The notes: generated from the letters alone by a model not told the origin. 5,351 nt of DNA from an uncultured Clostridia bacterium (GCA_946533615.1 CAMNBY010000161.1:1-5351), one strand, 5' to 3'; shown: positions 1 to 5,201, numbered from the stretch's first letter. Program-made: numbers and translations.

Positions 1-153
1 TATAATATATAATAGTATATTTTACAAATCGGATAGCACACCGCATATTGAATGATCTAAGAGAAAAATATCAACATCTTGCGTTCAAAAACAATCTTTA
101 ATAAAAATTCAAAATTTATTTACCACCCCGCACATCTGCCCCCATTCCTCGGT
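1..153. other. AT-rich gene-free edge of the window
   Basis: No supportable gene is present. The first 30 bases are almost pure A/T and contain TATAAT at 1-6, which could be a -10 box of a promoter whose -35 lies outside the window, but no coding region follows it. Bases 90-120 are A/T-rich with a weak inverted repeat. From about 122 the sequence turns C-rich, and it may be a degenerate outer extension of the palindromic element that begins at 154. Confidence 0.5.
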
Positions 154-399
154 CTTCTGCGAAGTCGTTGGGGAAAACCTTTCTGAAGAAAGGTTATTCC
201 CCAAACCCCTTTCCAAAGACTTTTAGCGAATTTTTGGCGAGGGTGTCTGCATCTTCGGAAAACAGATGAAACTTCAAAGATTGATGAACTTTTGAAAATC
301 TCAGGCACCCTCGCCAAAAATCATTAAAAGTTTTAGGGAGGGGGGTCTGGGGGGATGACCCTTTTTCAAAAGGGTCTCCCCCCAGCAGACAAGCAGAAG
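154..399. repeat. nested palindromic intergenic element (MITE-like)
   Basis: The whole segment is a large imperfect inverted repeat centred near base 276. CTTCTGC (154-160) mirrors GCAGAAG (393-399). The arm 199-248 mirrors 303-352 over 50 bases with no gaps and only scattered mismatches, and its best core is TTTTTGGCGAGGGTG against CACCCTCGCCAAAAA. Each arm also carries its own hairpin: 170-184 pairs with 187-202 across a 2-base loop, and 349-365 pairs with 368-383, each with a single bulged base. A small stem, CATCT (250-254) with AGATG (264-268), sits in the centre. No transposase or plausible protein is encoded. The architecture fits a non-autonomous palindromic repeat family dispersed in intergenic DNA. 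It could also act as a bidirectional terminator or processing site for an upstream transcript. No target-site duplication is evident. The structure is seen directly; mobility is inferred. Confidence 0.75.
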
Positions 400-427
400 T
401 GAACGGCAGGCCGCAGGGGGTGCGAGA

Positions 428-447
428 GGCGGCGGTGGTGGGGCAGG
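428..447 (+). other. G-rich tract, possible two-tier quadruplex
   Basis: Five GG or GGGG runs are separated by single bases (428-443), with another GG at 446-447. This could fold as a two-quartet G-quadruplex on the + strand. It lies about 30 bases upstream of the pgk -35 box, between the palindromic element and the promoter. No function can be assigned. It may simply reflect the purine-rich flank of the repeat. Confidence 0.3.
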
Positions 448-451
448 TGAA

Positions 452-513
452 GAAAATATAAATTTTTATTTGGGCTATTGATTTTTAGGGGTTTATATTA
501 TATAATATATTTA
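452..513 (+). promoter_or_regulatory. pgk promoter with UP-like tract
   Basis: The -35 box is TTGATT (478-483) and the -10 box is a perfect TATAAT (501-506). The spacer is exactly 17 bases. An A/T-only run just upstream (about 454-470) sits where an UP element would contact the RNA polymerase alpha subunits, consistent with a strongly expressed glycolytic gene under the housekeeping sigma factor. Transcription would start near A513, giving a leader of about 51 nt. That leader holds a small hairpin at 514-531 and a ribosome binding site, GAGAGG (547-552), before the pgk ATG. No operator is recognised. Confidence 0.8.
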
Positions 514-563
514 TGGGCTGCGATGCGGCCACACCAAAATTTATATGAGAGGATGTCACGATC

Positions 564-1784
564 ATGGCAGGATTAAACAAGGTTTCGGTTGACGACATTA
601 ATGTTAAGGGCAAGAAGGTCCTTGTAAGGGTAGACTTCAACGTTCCGCTGAAGGACGGAGTTATCACAAACGACAACAGGATCACTGCTGCGCTTCCTAC
701 TATCAACAAGCTGGTTGCTGACGGCGGCAAGGTCGTACTTTGCTCACATCTTGGCAAGCCGAAGAACGGCCCCGAGGCAAAGTTCTCGCTGGCTCCTGCG
801 GCTGCAAGGCTGGCAGAGCTGGTAAGCTGCAAGGTAACGTTTGCTGCTGACGACACAGTAGTTGGCGACAACGCCAAGAAGGCAGTAGCCGAGATGAACG
901 ACGGCGAGATCGTTGTTCTTGAGAACACACGTTTCCGCGGAGCAGAAGAGACCAAGAACGGCGAGGCTTTTGCAAAGGAGCTGGCCGATCTGGTTGACGG
1001 CGAAGTATTCGTAATGGACGCATTCGGCTCTGCACACAGAGCACACGCTTCGACCGCAGGCGTTACAAAGTTTGTAAAGGAGACCGCAGTTGGTTATCTG
1101 ATGCAGAAGGAGATCAACTTCCTCGGCAACGCAGTTGAGGATCCCGTAAGGCCATTCGTAGCTATCCTTGGCGGTGCAAAGGTCGCTGACAAGCTGAACG
1201 TTATCAACAACCTGATCGAGAAGTGCGACACGCTTATCATCGGCGGCGGCATGGCATACACCTTCCTCAAGGCACAGGGCTTCGAGGTCGGCACATCTCT
1301 GGTAGATGACACCAAGATCGACTACTGCAAGGAAATGATCGAGAAGGCTGCCGCAGCCGGCAAGAAGCTGCTCCTGCCTGTAGATACGACCATTGCCAAG
1401 GCATTCCCCGATCCTATCGACGCCGAGATCGAGGTAGCGGTCGTTGATGCTGACAAGATCCCCGCAGATCAGATGGGTCTTGACATCGGCACAAAGACTG
1501 CCGAGCTTTATGCCGAGGCTGTCAAGAGCGCAAAGACCGTTGTTTGGAACGGACCTATGGGCGTATTCGAGAACCCCATACTCGCAAAGGGCACCATTGC
1601 TGTAGCCAAGAGCCTTGCCGAGACTGACGCGACCACCATTATCGGCGGCGGCGACAGCGCAGCAGCAGTTATCCAGCTGGGCTTCTCCGACAAGATGAGC
1701 CACATCTCCACAGGCGGCGGCGCTTCCCTTGAATATCTTGAGGGCAAGGTGCTCCCCGGCATCGACGTTATCGCCGACAAGTAA
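564..1784 (+). CDS. pgk: phosphoglycerate kinase
   Basis: Cytosolic glycolytic enzyme that transfers phosphate from 1,3-bisphosphoglycerate to ADP, giving 3-phosphoglycerate and ATP. At 406 residues it is full length for the bacterial family (about 390-415). The N-domain shows the signature KKVLVRVDFNVPL with substrate-binding R22, D24 and N26, then SHLGKP (61-66), LENTRFR (119-125) and DAFGSAHRAHAS (152-163). The C-domain shows GGAKV (203-207), GGGMAYTFLK (227-236), the nucleotide-site WNGPMGVFE (328-336), GGGDS (361-365) and the late GGGAS (394-398). All key residues look intact. The ATG at 564 follows GAGAGG by 11 bases, and the family N-terminus fits this start. It is the first gene after a strong promoter and probably heads an operon with the DUF3592-like gene and tpiA. 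Codon use is highly biased, as expected for an abundant protein. No gap gene precedes it in the window. Confidence 0.98.
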   Translation: MAGLNKVSVDDINVKGKKVLVRVDFNVPLKDGVITNDNRITAALPTINKLVADGGKVVLCSHLGKPKNGPEAKFSLAPAAARLAELVSCKVTFAADDTVVGDNAKKAVAEMNDGEIVVLENTRFRGAEETKNGEAFAKELADLVDGEVFVMDAFGSAHRAHASTAGVTKFVKETAVGYLMQKEINFLGNAVEDPVRPFVAILGGAKVADKLNVINNLIEKCDTLIIGGGMAYTFLKAQGFEVGTSLVDDTKIDYCKEMIEKAAAAGKKLLLPVDTTIAKAFPDPIDAEIEVAVVDADKIPADQMGLDIGTKTAELYAEAVKSAKTVVWNGPMGVFENPILAKGTIAVAKSLAETDATTIIGGGDSAAAVIQLGFSDKMSHISTGGGASLEYLEGKVLPGIDVIADK

Positions 1785-1793
1785 GGGACATTT

Positions 1794-1854
1794 CTGCCCC
1801 TGATGCAGATCAAAAGCGGGGCAGGCTTCAGTCAGTCTGCCCTGTTATATTTTT
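1794..1854 (+). promoter_or_regulatory. possible attenuator between pgk and the next gene
   Basis: Three segments compete for pairing. CTGCCCC (1794-1800) is complementary to GGGGCAG (1818-1824). The overlapping GGGCAGGCT (1819-1827) pairs instead with AGTCTGCCC (1834-1842) over nine base pairs including one G-U, with a six-base loop. The second hairpin is followed by a T-rich run (1845-1854), so it resembles a leaky intrinsic terminator, and the first pairing would act as an antiterminator. The first segment starts only 10 bases after the pgk stop codon, so a terminating ribosome could influence which hairpin forms. The pairings are seen in the sequence; the regulatory role is inferred. The T-run is interrupted, so readthrough to the downstream genes is likely. 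Confidence 0.4.
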
Positions 1855-1858
1855 GGAG
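1855..1858 (+). promoter_or_regulatory. ribosome binding site deciding the DUF3592-like start
   Basis: GGAG lies six bases before ATG 1865. The in-frame TTG at 1853 overlaps this site and has no Shine-Dalgarno sequence of its own at a usable distance, so the ATG at 1865 is chosen as the start. Confidence 0.7.
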
Positions 1859-1864
1859 TTTGAT

Positions 1865-2461
1865 ATGGATATTTCACAACTTGTAATGCTTCTCGCGGAC
1901 GACAGCGAAGAGGGCACAGCCATAGCCAAGGCAGGGATATTCTCGGACCATATGTGGATAGTCGGCCTGGTGCTGGCGGCTGTGGGCATAGTGCTTGTCT
2001 ACATAGGAATAAAAGTAGGCAAGGGCTACCGCTTCATGCCCGAGATGAACGAGACTGTTGTAGTTGAGGACACCGAGCCCTCGGTCGAGGCTGAGATCGT
2101 TGAGCGCCGGAGCACAGAGATCCCGGATCATTCAGGCGGCGAGGGCAAGATAGTTTTCAAGGAGATGCTGATACGCTTTTCCGTGGACGGTCAGAGCTTT
2201 GAGGAGTGGATAAACGACTCGGGGGAGTACGAGGACAAGGTGCCCGTAAAGTACAATCCCACAAATCCGCAGCAGTTCCACATCTACGAGGACAGCGCCG
2301 AGTTTGAAGGTATCCCTGACGAGAACGGCGACCTTGACGGCAACGAGCAGCCCGAGGACGAGGCCGAAGGCAGCAGCAGCGTAATGCTGACCATAATCGG
2401 CATCGGGCTGATAATGCTGGGCATAGGTATATTTATTATGATAGACGGACTGTCAAAATAA
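1865..2461 (+). CDS. two-helix membrane protein, DUF3592-like
   Basis: A 198-residue membrane protein of unknown function. A short N-terminal segment is followed by a transmembrane helix at about 30-50 (WIVGLVLAAVGIVLVYIG). Next come an acidic linker, a soluble region at about 94-142 that reads like beta strands (FKEMLIRFSVDGQSFEEW, then KVPVKYNPTNPQQFHIY), a very acidic stretch at about 143-170, and a second helix at about 172-193 close to the C-terminus. The order helix, beta domain with a V-x-Y-N-P-x-N-P motif, helix recalls the DUF3592 family of bacterial membrane proteins. That is a resemblance by eye, not a search result. It begins 80 bases after pgk and ends 18 bases before tpiA, so it is very likely cotranscribed with both. 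No catalytic residues are visible. A role linking envelope and glycolysis is only a guess from position. Confidence 0.75.
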   Translation: MDISQLVMLLADDSEEGTAIAKAGIFSDHMWIVGLVLAAVGIVLVYIGIKVGKGYRFMPEMNETVVVEDTEPSVEAEIVERRSTEIPDHSGGEGKIVFKEMLIRFSVDGQSFEEWINDSGEYEDKVPVKYNPTNPQQFHIYEDSAEFEGIPDENGDLDGNEQPEDEAEGSSSVMLTIIGIGLIMLGIGIFIMIDGLSK

Positions 2462-2479
2462 CATAAAGGAGTAAGACAG

Positions 2480-3256
2480 ATGAAGAAGAGTGTTAGAAAG
2501 GCGATCATCGCCGGAAACTGGAAAATGAACAAGACAAGACCCGAGGCCAAGGAGCTTATCGAGGCTATCAAGCCCCTGGTCGCCAACGCCGAGGGCAAGG
2601 TAGAGGTCATCACCTGCGTACCTTTCACCAACCTTGAGACCGCTGTTGCAGCCACCGCAGGCAGCAACGTAAAGGTAGGCGCCGAGAACGTTCACTTTGA
2701 GAAGAGCGGCGCTTTCACGGGCGAGATCTCGGCTGATATGCTGGTAGAGGTCGGCGTTGATTACGTTATCATCGGCCACAGCGAGAGAAGACAGTATTTC
2801 GGCGAGACCGACGAGACTGTAAACAAGAGGACTCTTGCAGCCCTGAACGCAGGCCTGAAGCCGATCGTTTGTGTCGGCGAGCTGAAGTGGGAGCGTCAGT
2901 GCAACATCACCGAGGAAGTTATCGCACGCCAGATCAAGCTTGATCTCTGGGACGTTACCGCAGAGCAGGTAAAGAACATCGTTATCGCCTACGAGCCTGT
3001 ATGGGCTATCGGCACGGGACTTACCGCAACTCCCGACCAGGCCGAGGAGGTCTGCGCATTCATCCGCGCTCAGCTTGCCAAGCTCTATGACGAGGCAACT
3101 GCCGAGGCTGTTACTATCCAGTACGGCGGCTCGATGAACGCAGGCAACGCAGCCGAGCTGCTTGCAAAGCCCAACATCGACGGCGGCCTTATCGGCGGTG
3201 CTTCCCTGAAGGCAAACGACTTCAACGTTATCGTTCAGGCAGCAGTAGAAGGTTAA
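2480..3256 (+). CDS. tpiA: triosephosphate isomerase
   Basis: Cytosolic TIM-barrel enzyme interconverting dihydroxyacetone phosphate and glyceraldehyde 3-phosphate, normally a homodimer. The 258 residues are slightly more than the usual 250 or so. Catalytic N13 and K15 lie in AGNWKMNK, the electrophile H100 in IIGHSERR, and the general base E172 in YEPVWAIGTG. The phosphate-binding loops YGGSMN (215-220) and GGLIGG (235-240) are present. Two departures are visible. The C-terminal hinge of mobile loop 6 reads GTG-L-TA where GTG-K-TA is usual (L181), and the segment after CVGE is LKWERQ rather than the common (S/T)LEERE. AAGGAG (2466-2471) is eight bases before the ATG. The spacing to the upstream membrane-protein gene is 18 bases, which supports one operon from the pgk promoter. 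No clear terminator follows; a repeat-built spacer begins right after the stop. Confidence 0.97.
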   Translation: MKKSVRKAIIAGNWKMNKTRPEAKELIEAIKPLVANAEGKVEVITCVPFTNLETAVAATAGSNVKVGAENVHFEKSGAFTGEISADMLVEVGVDYVIIGHSERRQYFGETDETVNKRTLAALNAGLKPIVCVGELKWERQCNITEEVIARQIKLDLWDVTAEQVKNIVIAYEPVWAIGTGLTATPDQAEEVCAFIRAQLAKLYDEATAEAVTIQYGGSMNAGNAAELLAKPNIDGGLIGGASLKANDFNVIVQAAVEG

Positions 3257-3258
3257 TC

Positions 3259-3398
3259 TTAAGCCGCGTGAGCGGCGGCAAGCCGCCTCACAACGGTGTG
3301 ATGTGCCGGGGCTCCCTCGCGATACGTTTTTTAATCCGCGTGAGCACTCGCAAGCTCGTTTACAACAGCGAAATGTGCCGGGTAGTCCTCGCGATACG
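3259..3398. repeat. tandem pair of 68-base degenerate repeats (period 72)
   Basis: Copy 1 (3259-3326) and copy 2 (3331-3398) align end to end without gaps. Both share TTAA-CCGCGTGAGC at the left, ATGTGCCGGG in the middle and CCTCGCGATACG at the right, and they differ mostly in the inner part. Copy 1 has a strong stem GGCGGC-AA-GCCGCC (3273-3286), extended by GTGA with TCAC around a two-base bulge. Copy 2 keeps only GAGC with GCTC at the same place. A run of six T (3327-3332) follows copy 1 and might help end tpiA transcripts, but no GC-rich stem sits directly before it. No protein can be supported on either strand. This is probably a lineage-specific intergenic repeat or a structured RNA element. 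Confidence 0.65.
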
Positions 3399-3562
3399 GT
3401 GGGGGTCAGCCGGATAAAGAAAGAGGAAAAGTCCTCACAAGGCACTTCTTGCCTCTTGCCTCTCACATCTGGCTTCTAAAAGCTTACGGTGGGGGCAGAG
3501 GGATCCATTGAGAGGAAAACGCCCGAACAGGCTTTTCAAATCACTGACCTCTGACATCTAAA
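3396..3562. repeat. second pair of degenerate direct repeats (period 90) with heptamer clusters
   Basis: Copy A starts at 3396 and copy B at 3486; both open with ACGGTGGGGG. They stay alignable with small gaps through CAG-x2-GGAT, AGAGGAAAA, an AGGC block and a tail with CTC-ACATCT or CTGACATCT followed by TAAA. The tails are built of seven-base units of the type T-G-x-C-x-T-C: four in a row at 3449-3476 and two at 3545-3558. Copy A also contains two small hairpins, GAGGA/TCCTC (3423-3436) and AGGCA/TGCCT (3440-3454). No open frame or confident promoter was found, although the lipoprotein-gpmA transcript must start here or upstream. Together with the preceding pair, this fills the 325-base gap after tpiA. 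Confidence 0.5.
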
Positions 3563-3581
3563 CAACAAGGAGGCAGGAGTC

Positions 3582-4091
3582 ATGAAAAGATCTATGCTAT
3601 TCCTGGTCGCTGCGCTTGCCGGCTTAACGCTTTCGGCCTGCGGAGACACCGATGATACGTCATCTCAGCCGAAGAACGACACCGCTTCATATTCGACCGC
3701 GGGCAATGCAGACGGCGCCGACGCGGCCGCTTCCTCAAAGCTTAACGGAGTTCTGTACATGGACAGCAGCTCTCTGCACTCCGGCACGGTCATTGACGGC
3801 CTTGCCGAAAAGGCGGAAGCTTTTGCTGCCGATGTGAAAAACAAATATTCCCCCGAGGACAGGGCGGACTCTGCCGATACTCCCGCGGGGGTATACATAA
3901 AGCTTCTTACCGTAAAGGAAGACGATATGAGCAAGCTTGCCGAGAGCGAGGACGCTGCACAGATGAGGATATATATCCCCGACTATAACGACGATCATGT
4001 AGTTATCAACGGCGAGTATTACCATACTCCCGACGGAGAAACTACCAAATTCGCTTCCGAACTGCTTAAATACAGGGACGAAAAACAATGA
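3582..4091 (+). CDS. small secreted lipoprotein of unknown function
   Basis: A 169-residue protein with a typical lipoprotein signal: basic MKRS, hydrophobic core LFLVAALAGLTL, then lipobox LSAC with the lipidated cysteine at C20. It should be diacylated by Lgt, cut by Lsp and anchored on the outer face of the membrane. Residues 21-52 are a Ser/Thr/Asp/Ala-rich flexible linker. Residues 53-169 look like one small folded domain containing VLYMDSSSLHSGTVIDG, GVYIKLLTVKEDDMSKL and MRIYIPDYNDDHVVINGEYYH. I do not recognise the domain, and no catalytic motif is evident. AAGGAGG (3567-3573) lies eight bases before the ATG. The TGA stop overlaps an ATG (ATGA, 4088-4091) that is in frame with gpmA, and the gpmA start proper follows after 38 bases, so the two are probably cotranscribed. 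Confidence 0.8.
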   Translation: MKRSMLFLVAALAGLTLSACGDTDDTSSQPKNDTASYSTAGNADGADAAASSKLNGVLYMDSSSLHSGTVIDGLAEKAEAFAADVKNKYSPEDRADSADTPAGVYIKLLTVKEDDMSKLAESEDAAQMRIYIPDYNDDHVVINGEYYHTPDGETTKFASELLKYRDEKQ

Positions 4092-4113
4092 CCCAATCAG
4101 GGAATAATAAACG

Positions 4114-4119
4114 AAAGGA
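4114..4119 (+). promoter_or_regulatory. ribosome binding site deciding the gpmA start
   Basis: AAAGGA lies 10 bases before ATG 4130 and 16 before the in-frame ATG 4136, which favours 4130. The further upstream in-frame ATG at 4088 has only a weak AGGGA (4074-4078) nine bases before it and would add 14 polar residues not expected in this family. Confidence 0.6.
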
Positions 4120-4129
4120 ATCAAAAACT

Positions 4130-4879
4130 ATGAGCATGAAACTGGTACTTATCCGCCACGGCGAGAGCGAGTGGAACAAGGAAAACAAATTCACAGGCTG
4201 GACCGACGTTGAGCTCAGCGAGAACGGCGTTGAGGAGGCCAAGAAGGGCGGCCGCGCCCTCAAGGAGGCAGGCTTTGACTTCGACCTCTGCTACACCTCT
4301 TACCTCAAGAGAGCTATCCACACCCTGAACAACGTTCTTGCAGAGATGGACAGAGAGTGGCTGCCCGTTATCAAGAGCTGGAAGCTCAACGAGCGTCACT
4401 ACGGCGCTTTACAGGGCCTGAACAAGAGCGAGACCGCTGCAAAGTACGGCGAGGAGCAGGTAAAGATCTGGAGAAGATCCTTTGACATACCGCCTATGGC
4501 TCTGACCGAGGACGACGAGAGGAACCCTGCAAAGGATCCCAAGTACCGCGATGTTGACCCCAAGGAGCTGCCCCTGCAGGAGAGCCTGAAGGACACCATT
4601 GCAAGAGCTGTTCCCTACTTTGAGGAAGAGATCAAGCCCCAGATGAAGGCCGGCAAGCGCGTTCTTATTGCTGCTCACGGCAACAGCCTCCGCGCTCTTG
4701 TAAAATACTTTGACAACATGAGCGATGCTGACATCGTCAACGAGAACATTCCTACAGCTATCCCGCTGGTTTACGAGTTCGACGATGATTTCAAGGTGAT
4801 CTCCAAGAACTATCTCTGCGATCCCGACGAGCTGGCTGCCAAGATGGCAGGCGTTGCAAATCAGGGCAAGGCTAAGTAA
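4130..4879 (+). CDS. gpmA: 2,3-bisphosphoglycerate-dependent phosphoglycerate mutase
   Basis: Cytosolic glycolytic enzyme of the histidine phosphatase superfamily that interconverts 3- and 2-phosphoglycerate through a phosphohistidine intermediate. The 249 residues match the classical cofactor-dependent form (E. coli GpmA, 250). The signature LIRHGESEWN gives R9 and the phosphorylated H10. NKFTGWTDVELSE, R61, LNERHYGALQG with the acid E88, the R115-R116 pair and AAHGNSLRALVKY with H183 are all present and in order. The unrelated metal-dependent type (GpmI), common in Gram-positives, is therefore not the one encoded here. An in-frame ATG at 4088, overlapping the lipoprotein stop, could give a longer form. 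The gene sits between the lipoprotein and a strong terminator and appears to be the last gene of its transcription unit. Codon bias matches pgk and tpiA. Confidence 0.97.
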   Translation: MSMKLVLIRHGESEWNKENKFTGWTDVELSENGVEEAKKGGRALKEAGFDFDLCYTSYLKRAIHTLNNVLAEMDREWLPVIKSWKLNERHYGALQGLNKSETAAKYGEEQVKIWRRSFDIPPMALTEDDERNPAKDPKYRDVDPKELPLQESLKDTIARAVPYFEEEIKPQMKAGKRVLIAAHGNSLRALVKYFDNMSDADIVNENIPTAIPLVYEFDDDFKVISKNYLCDPDELAAKMAGVANQGKAK

Positions 4880-4908
4880 GCCGCGCTCCGACATATCTCT
4901 CAGGCATC

Positions 4909-4948
4909 AGCAGCCCGCAGGGGAAACTCTGTGGGCTTTGCTTTTTTT
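4909..4948 (+). terminator. intrinsic terminator of gpmA
   Basis: AGCCCGCAG (4912-4920) pairs with CTGTGGGCT (4929-4937), giving nine pairs with one G-U, around an eight-base loop. Outer AGC/GCT pairs can add to the stem across a small TT bulge. Seven T follow (4942-4948). It begins about 30 bases after the gpmA stop and separates it from the rpmG promoter. Confidence 0.9.
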
Positions 4949-5012
4949 GAGAAGTTGTGCATTGTGCGTGAAGCGGGCGCCCCAAAGCCCCGAAAATTTG
5001 TGCTTAAAAGCC

Positions 5013-5041
5013 TTGACAAGCCGGGGGATATGTGATATAAT
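5013..5041 (+). promoter_or_regulatory. rpmG promoter, consensus with extended -10
   Basis: TTGACA (5013-5018) and TATAAT (5036-5041) are both perfect, with a 17-base spacer and a TG at 5033-5034 making an extended -10. This is about as strong as a housekeeping-sigma promoter can look, as expected for a ribosomal protein gene. Transcription would start near 5048, which leaves a long leader before rpmG. Confidence 0.9.
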
Positions 5042-5047
5042 AATTAT

Positions 5048-5201
5048 ACCTCTTTATGAGGTCTATTTTTTGTGCGCTTTTTTTGGGCGCTGTGCAGCCC
5101 ATGAGCCGCAAGGAACACAAGTGAACCTCATAAGTATGAGGGAGGCAGACTGCGCTTTGTTATGTTCTTGCAAAGCGTAAAATTCGTCAGGAGGTGCCGA
5201 A
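5048..5201 (+). promoter_or_regulatory. structured 5' leader of rpmG
   Basis: About 154 nt of untranslated leader. ACCTC (5048-5052) can pair with GAGGT (5058-5062), a short hairpin followed by six T at 5066-5071. The same strand TTATGAGGT (5054-5062) is also perfectly complementary to ACCTCATAA (5125-5133), and CCTCAT (5126-5131) can alternatively pair with ATGAGG (5136-5141). Inside the loop, GGGCGC (5085-5090) pairs with GC-A-GCCC (5094-5100). A clean hairpin CGCTTTG/CAAAGCG (5153-5159 with 5171-5177) sits just before the full ribosome binding site AGGAGGT (5189-5195), six bases from the ATG. Competing stems suggest attenuation or autogenous control. I do not recognise a named ribosomal-protein leader or a T-box (no AGGGTGG-type T-box sequence). 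Confidence 0.5.

Noticed and set aside
120..317. 65-codon minus-strand open frame in the upstream region
   Set aside because: It falls within the large palindrome. The Arg/Pro-rich translation is what an open frame through repeat DNA gives.
744..1703. 319-codon open frame on the minus strand inside pgk
   Set aside because: It lies wholly opposite an intact pgk gene. It is explained by the strong codon bias of pgk, and its translation shows no recognisable domain.
1853..1864. TTG start four codons upstream for the DUF3592-like gene
   Set aside because: The GGAG ribosome binding site overlaps this codon and is correctly spaced for the ATG at 1865.
2453..3466. 337-codon minus-strand open frame across tpiA and the repeat spacer, with a 24-residue repeat at its N-terminal end
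   Set aside because: It is antisense to intact tpiA. The protein repeat only mirrors the 72-base DNA repeat (72 is divisible by three), and no domain is visible.
3259..3480. CRISPR array
   Set aside because: There are only two copies of each repeat, they are degenerate over 68-90 bases, and there are no unique spacers or cas genes.
3515..3537. Terminator-like GAAAA-c-GCC / GGC-TTTTC stem before the lipoprotein
   Set aside because: Only three G-C pairs support it and only four T follow, too weak for an intrinsic terminator.
3508..3541. Possible promoter TTGAGA...TCAAAT ahead of the lipoprotein
   Set aside because: The spacing is about 22 bases and the -10 is poor, so I do not call it.
4854..5180. 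108-codon plus-strand frame after gpmA
   Set aside because: It overlaps the gpmA end, the terminator and the rpmG promoter, and no known domain or ribosome binding site supports it.
5101..5180. Two tiny leader frames (MSRKEHK at 5101-5124 and MREADCALLCSCKA at 5136-5180), the second Cys-rich before a zinc-ribbon gene
   Set aside because: Neither has a ribosome binding site at a usable distance, and the second is largely the CGCTTTG/CAAAGCG hairpin read as codons. A leader-peptide role is not supported.
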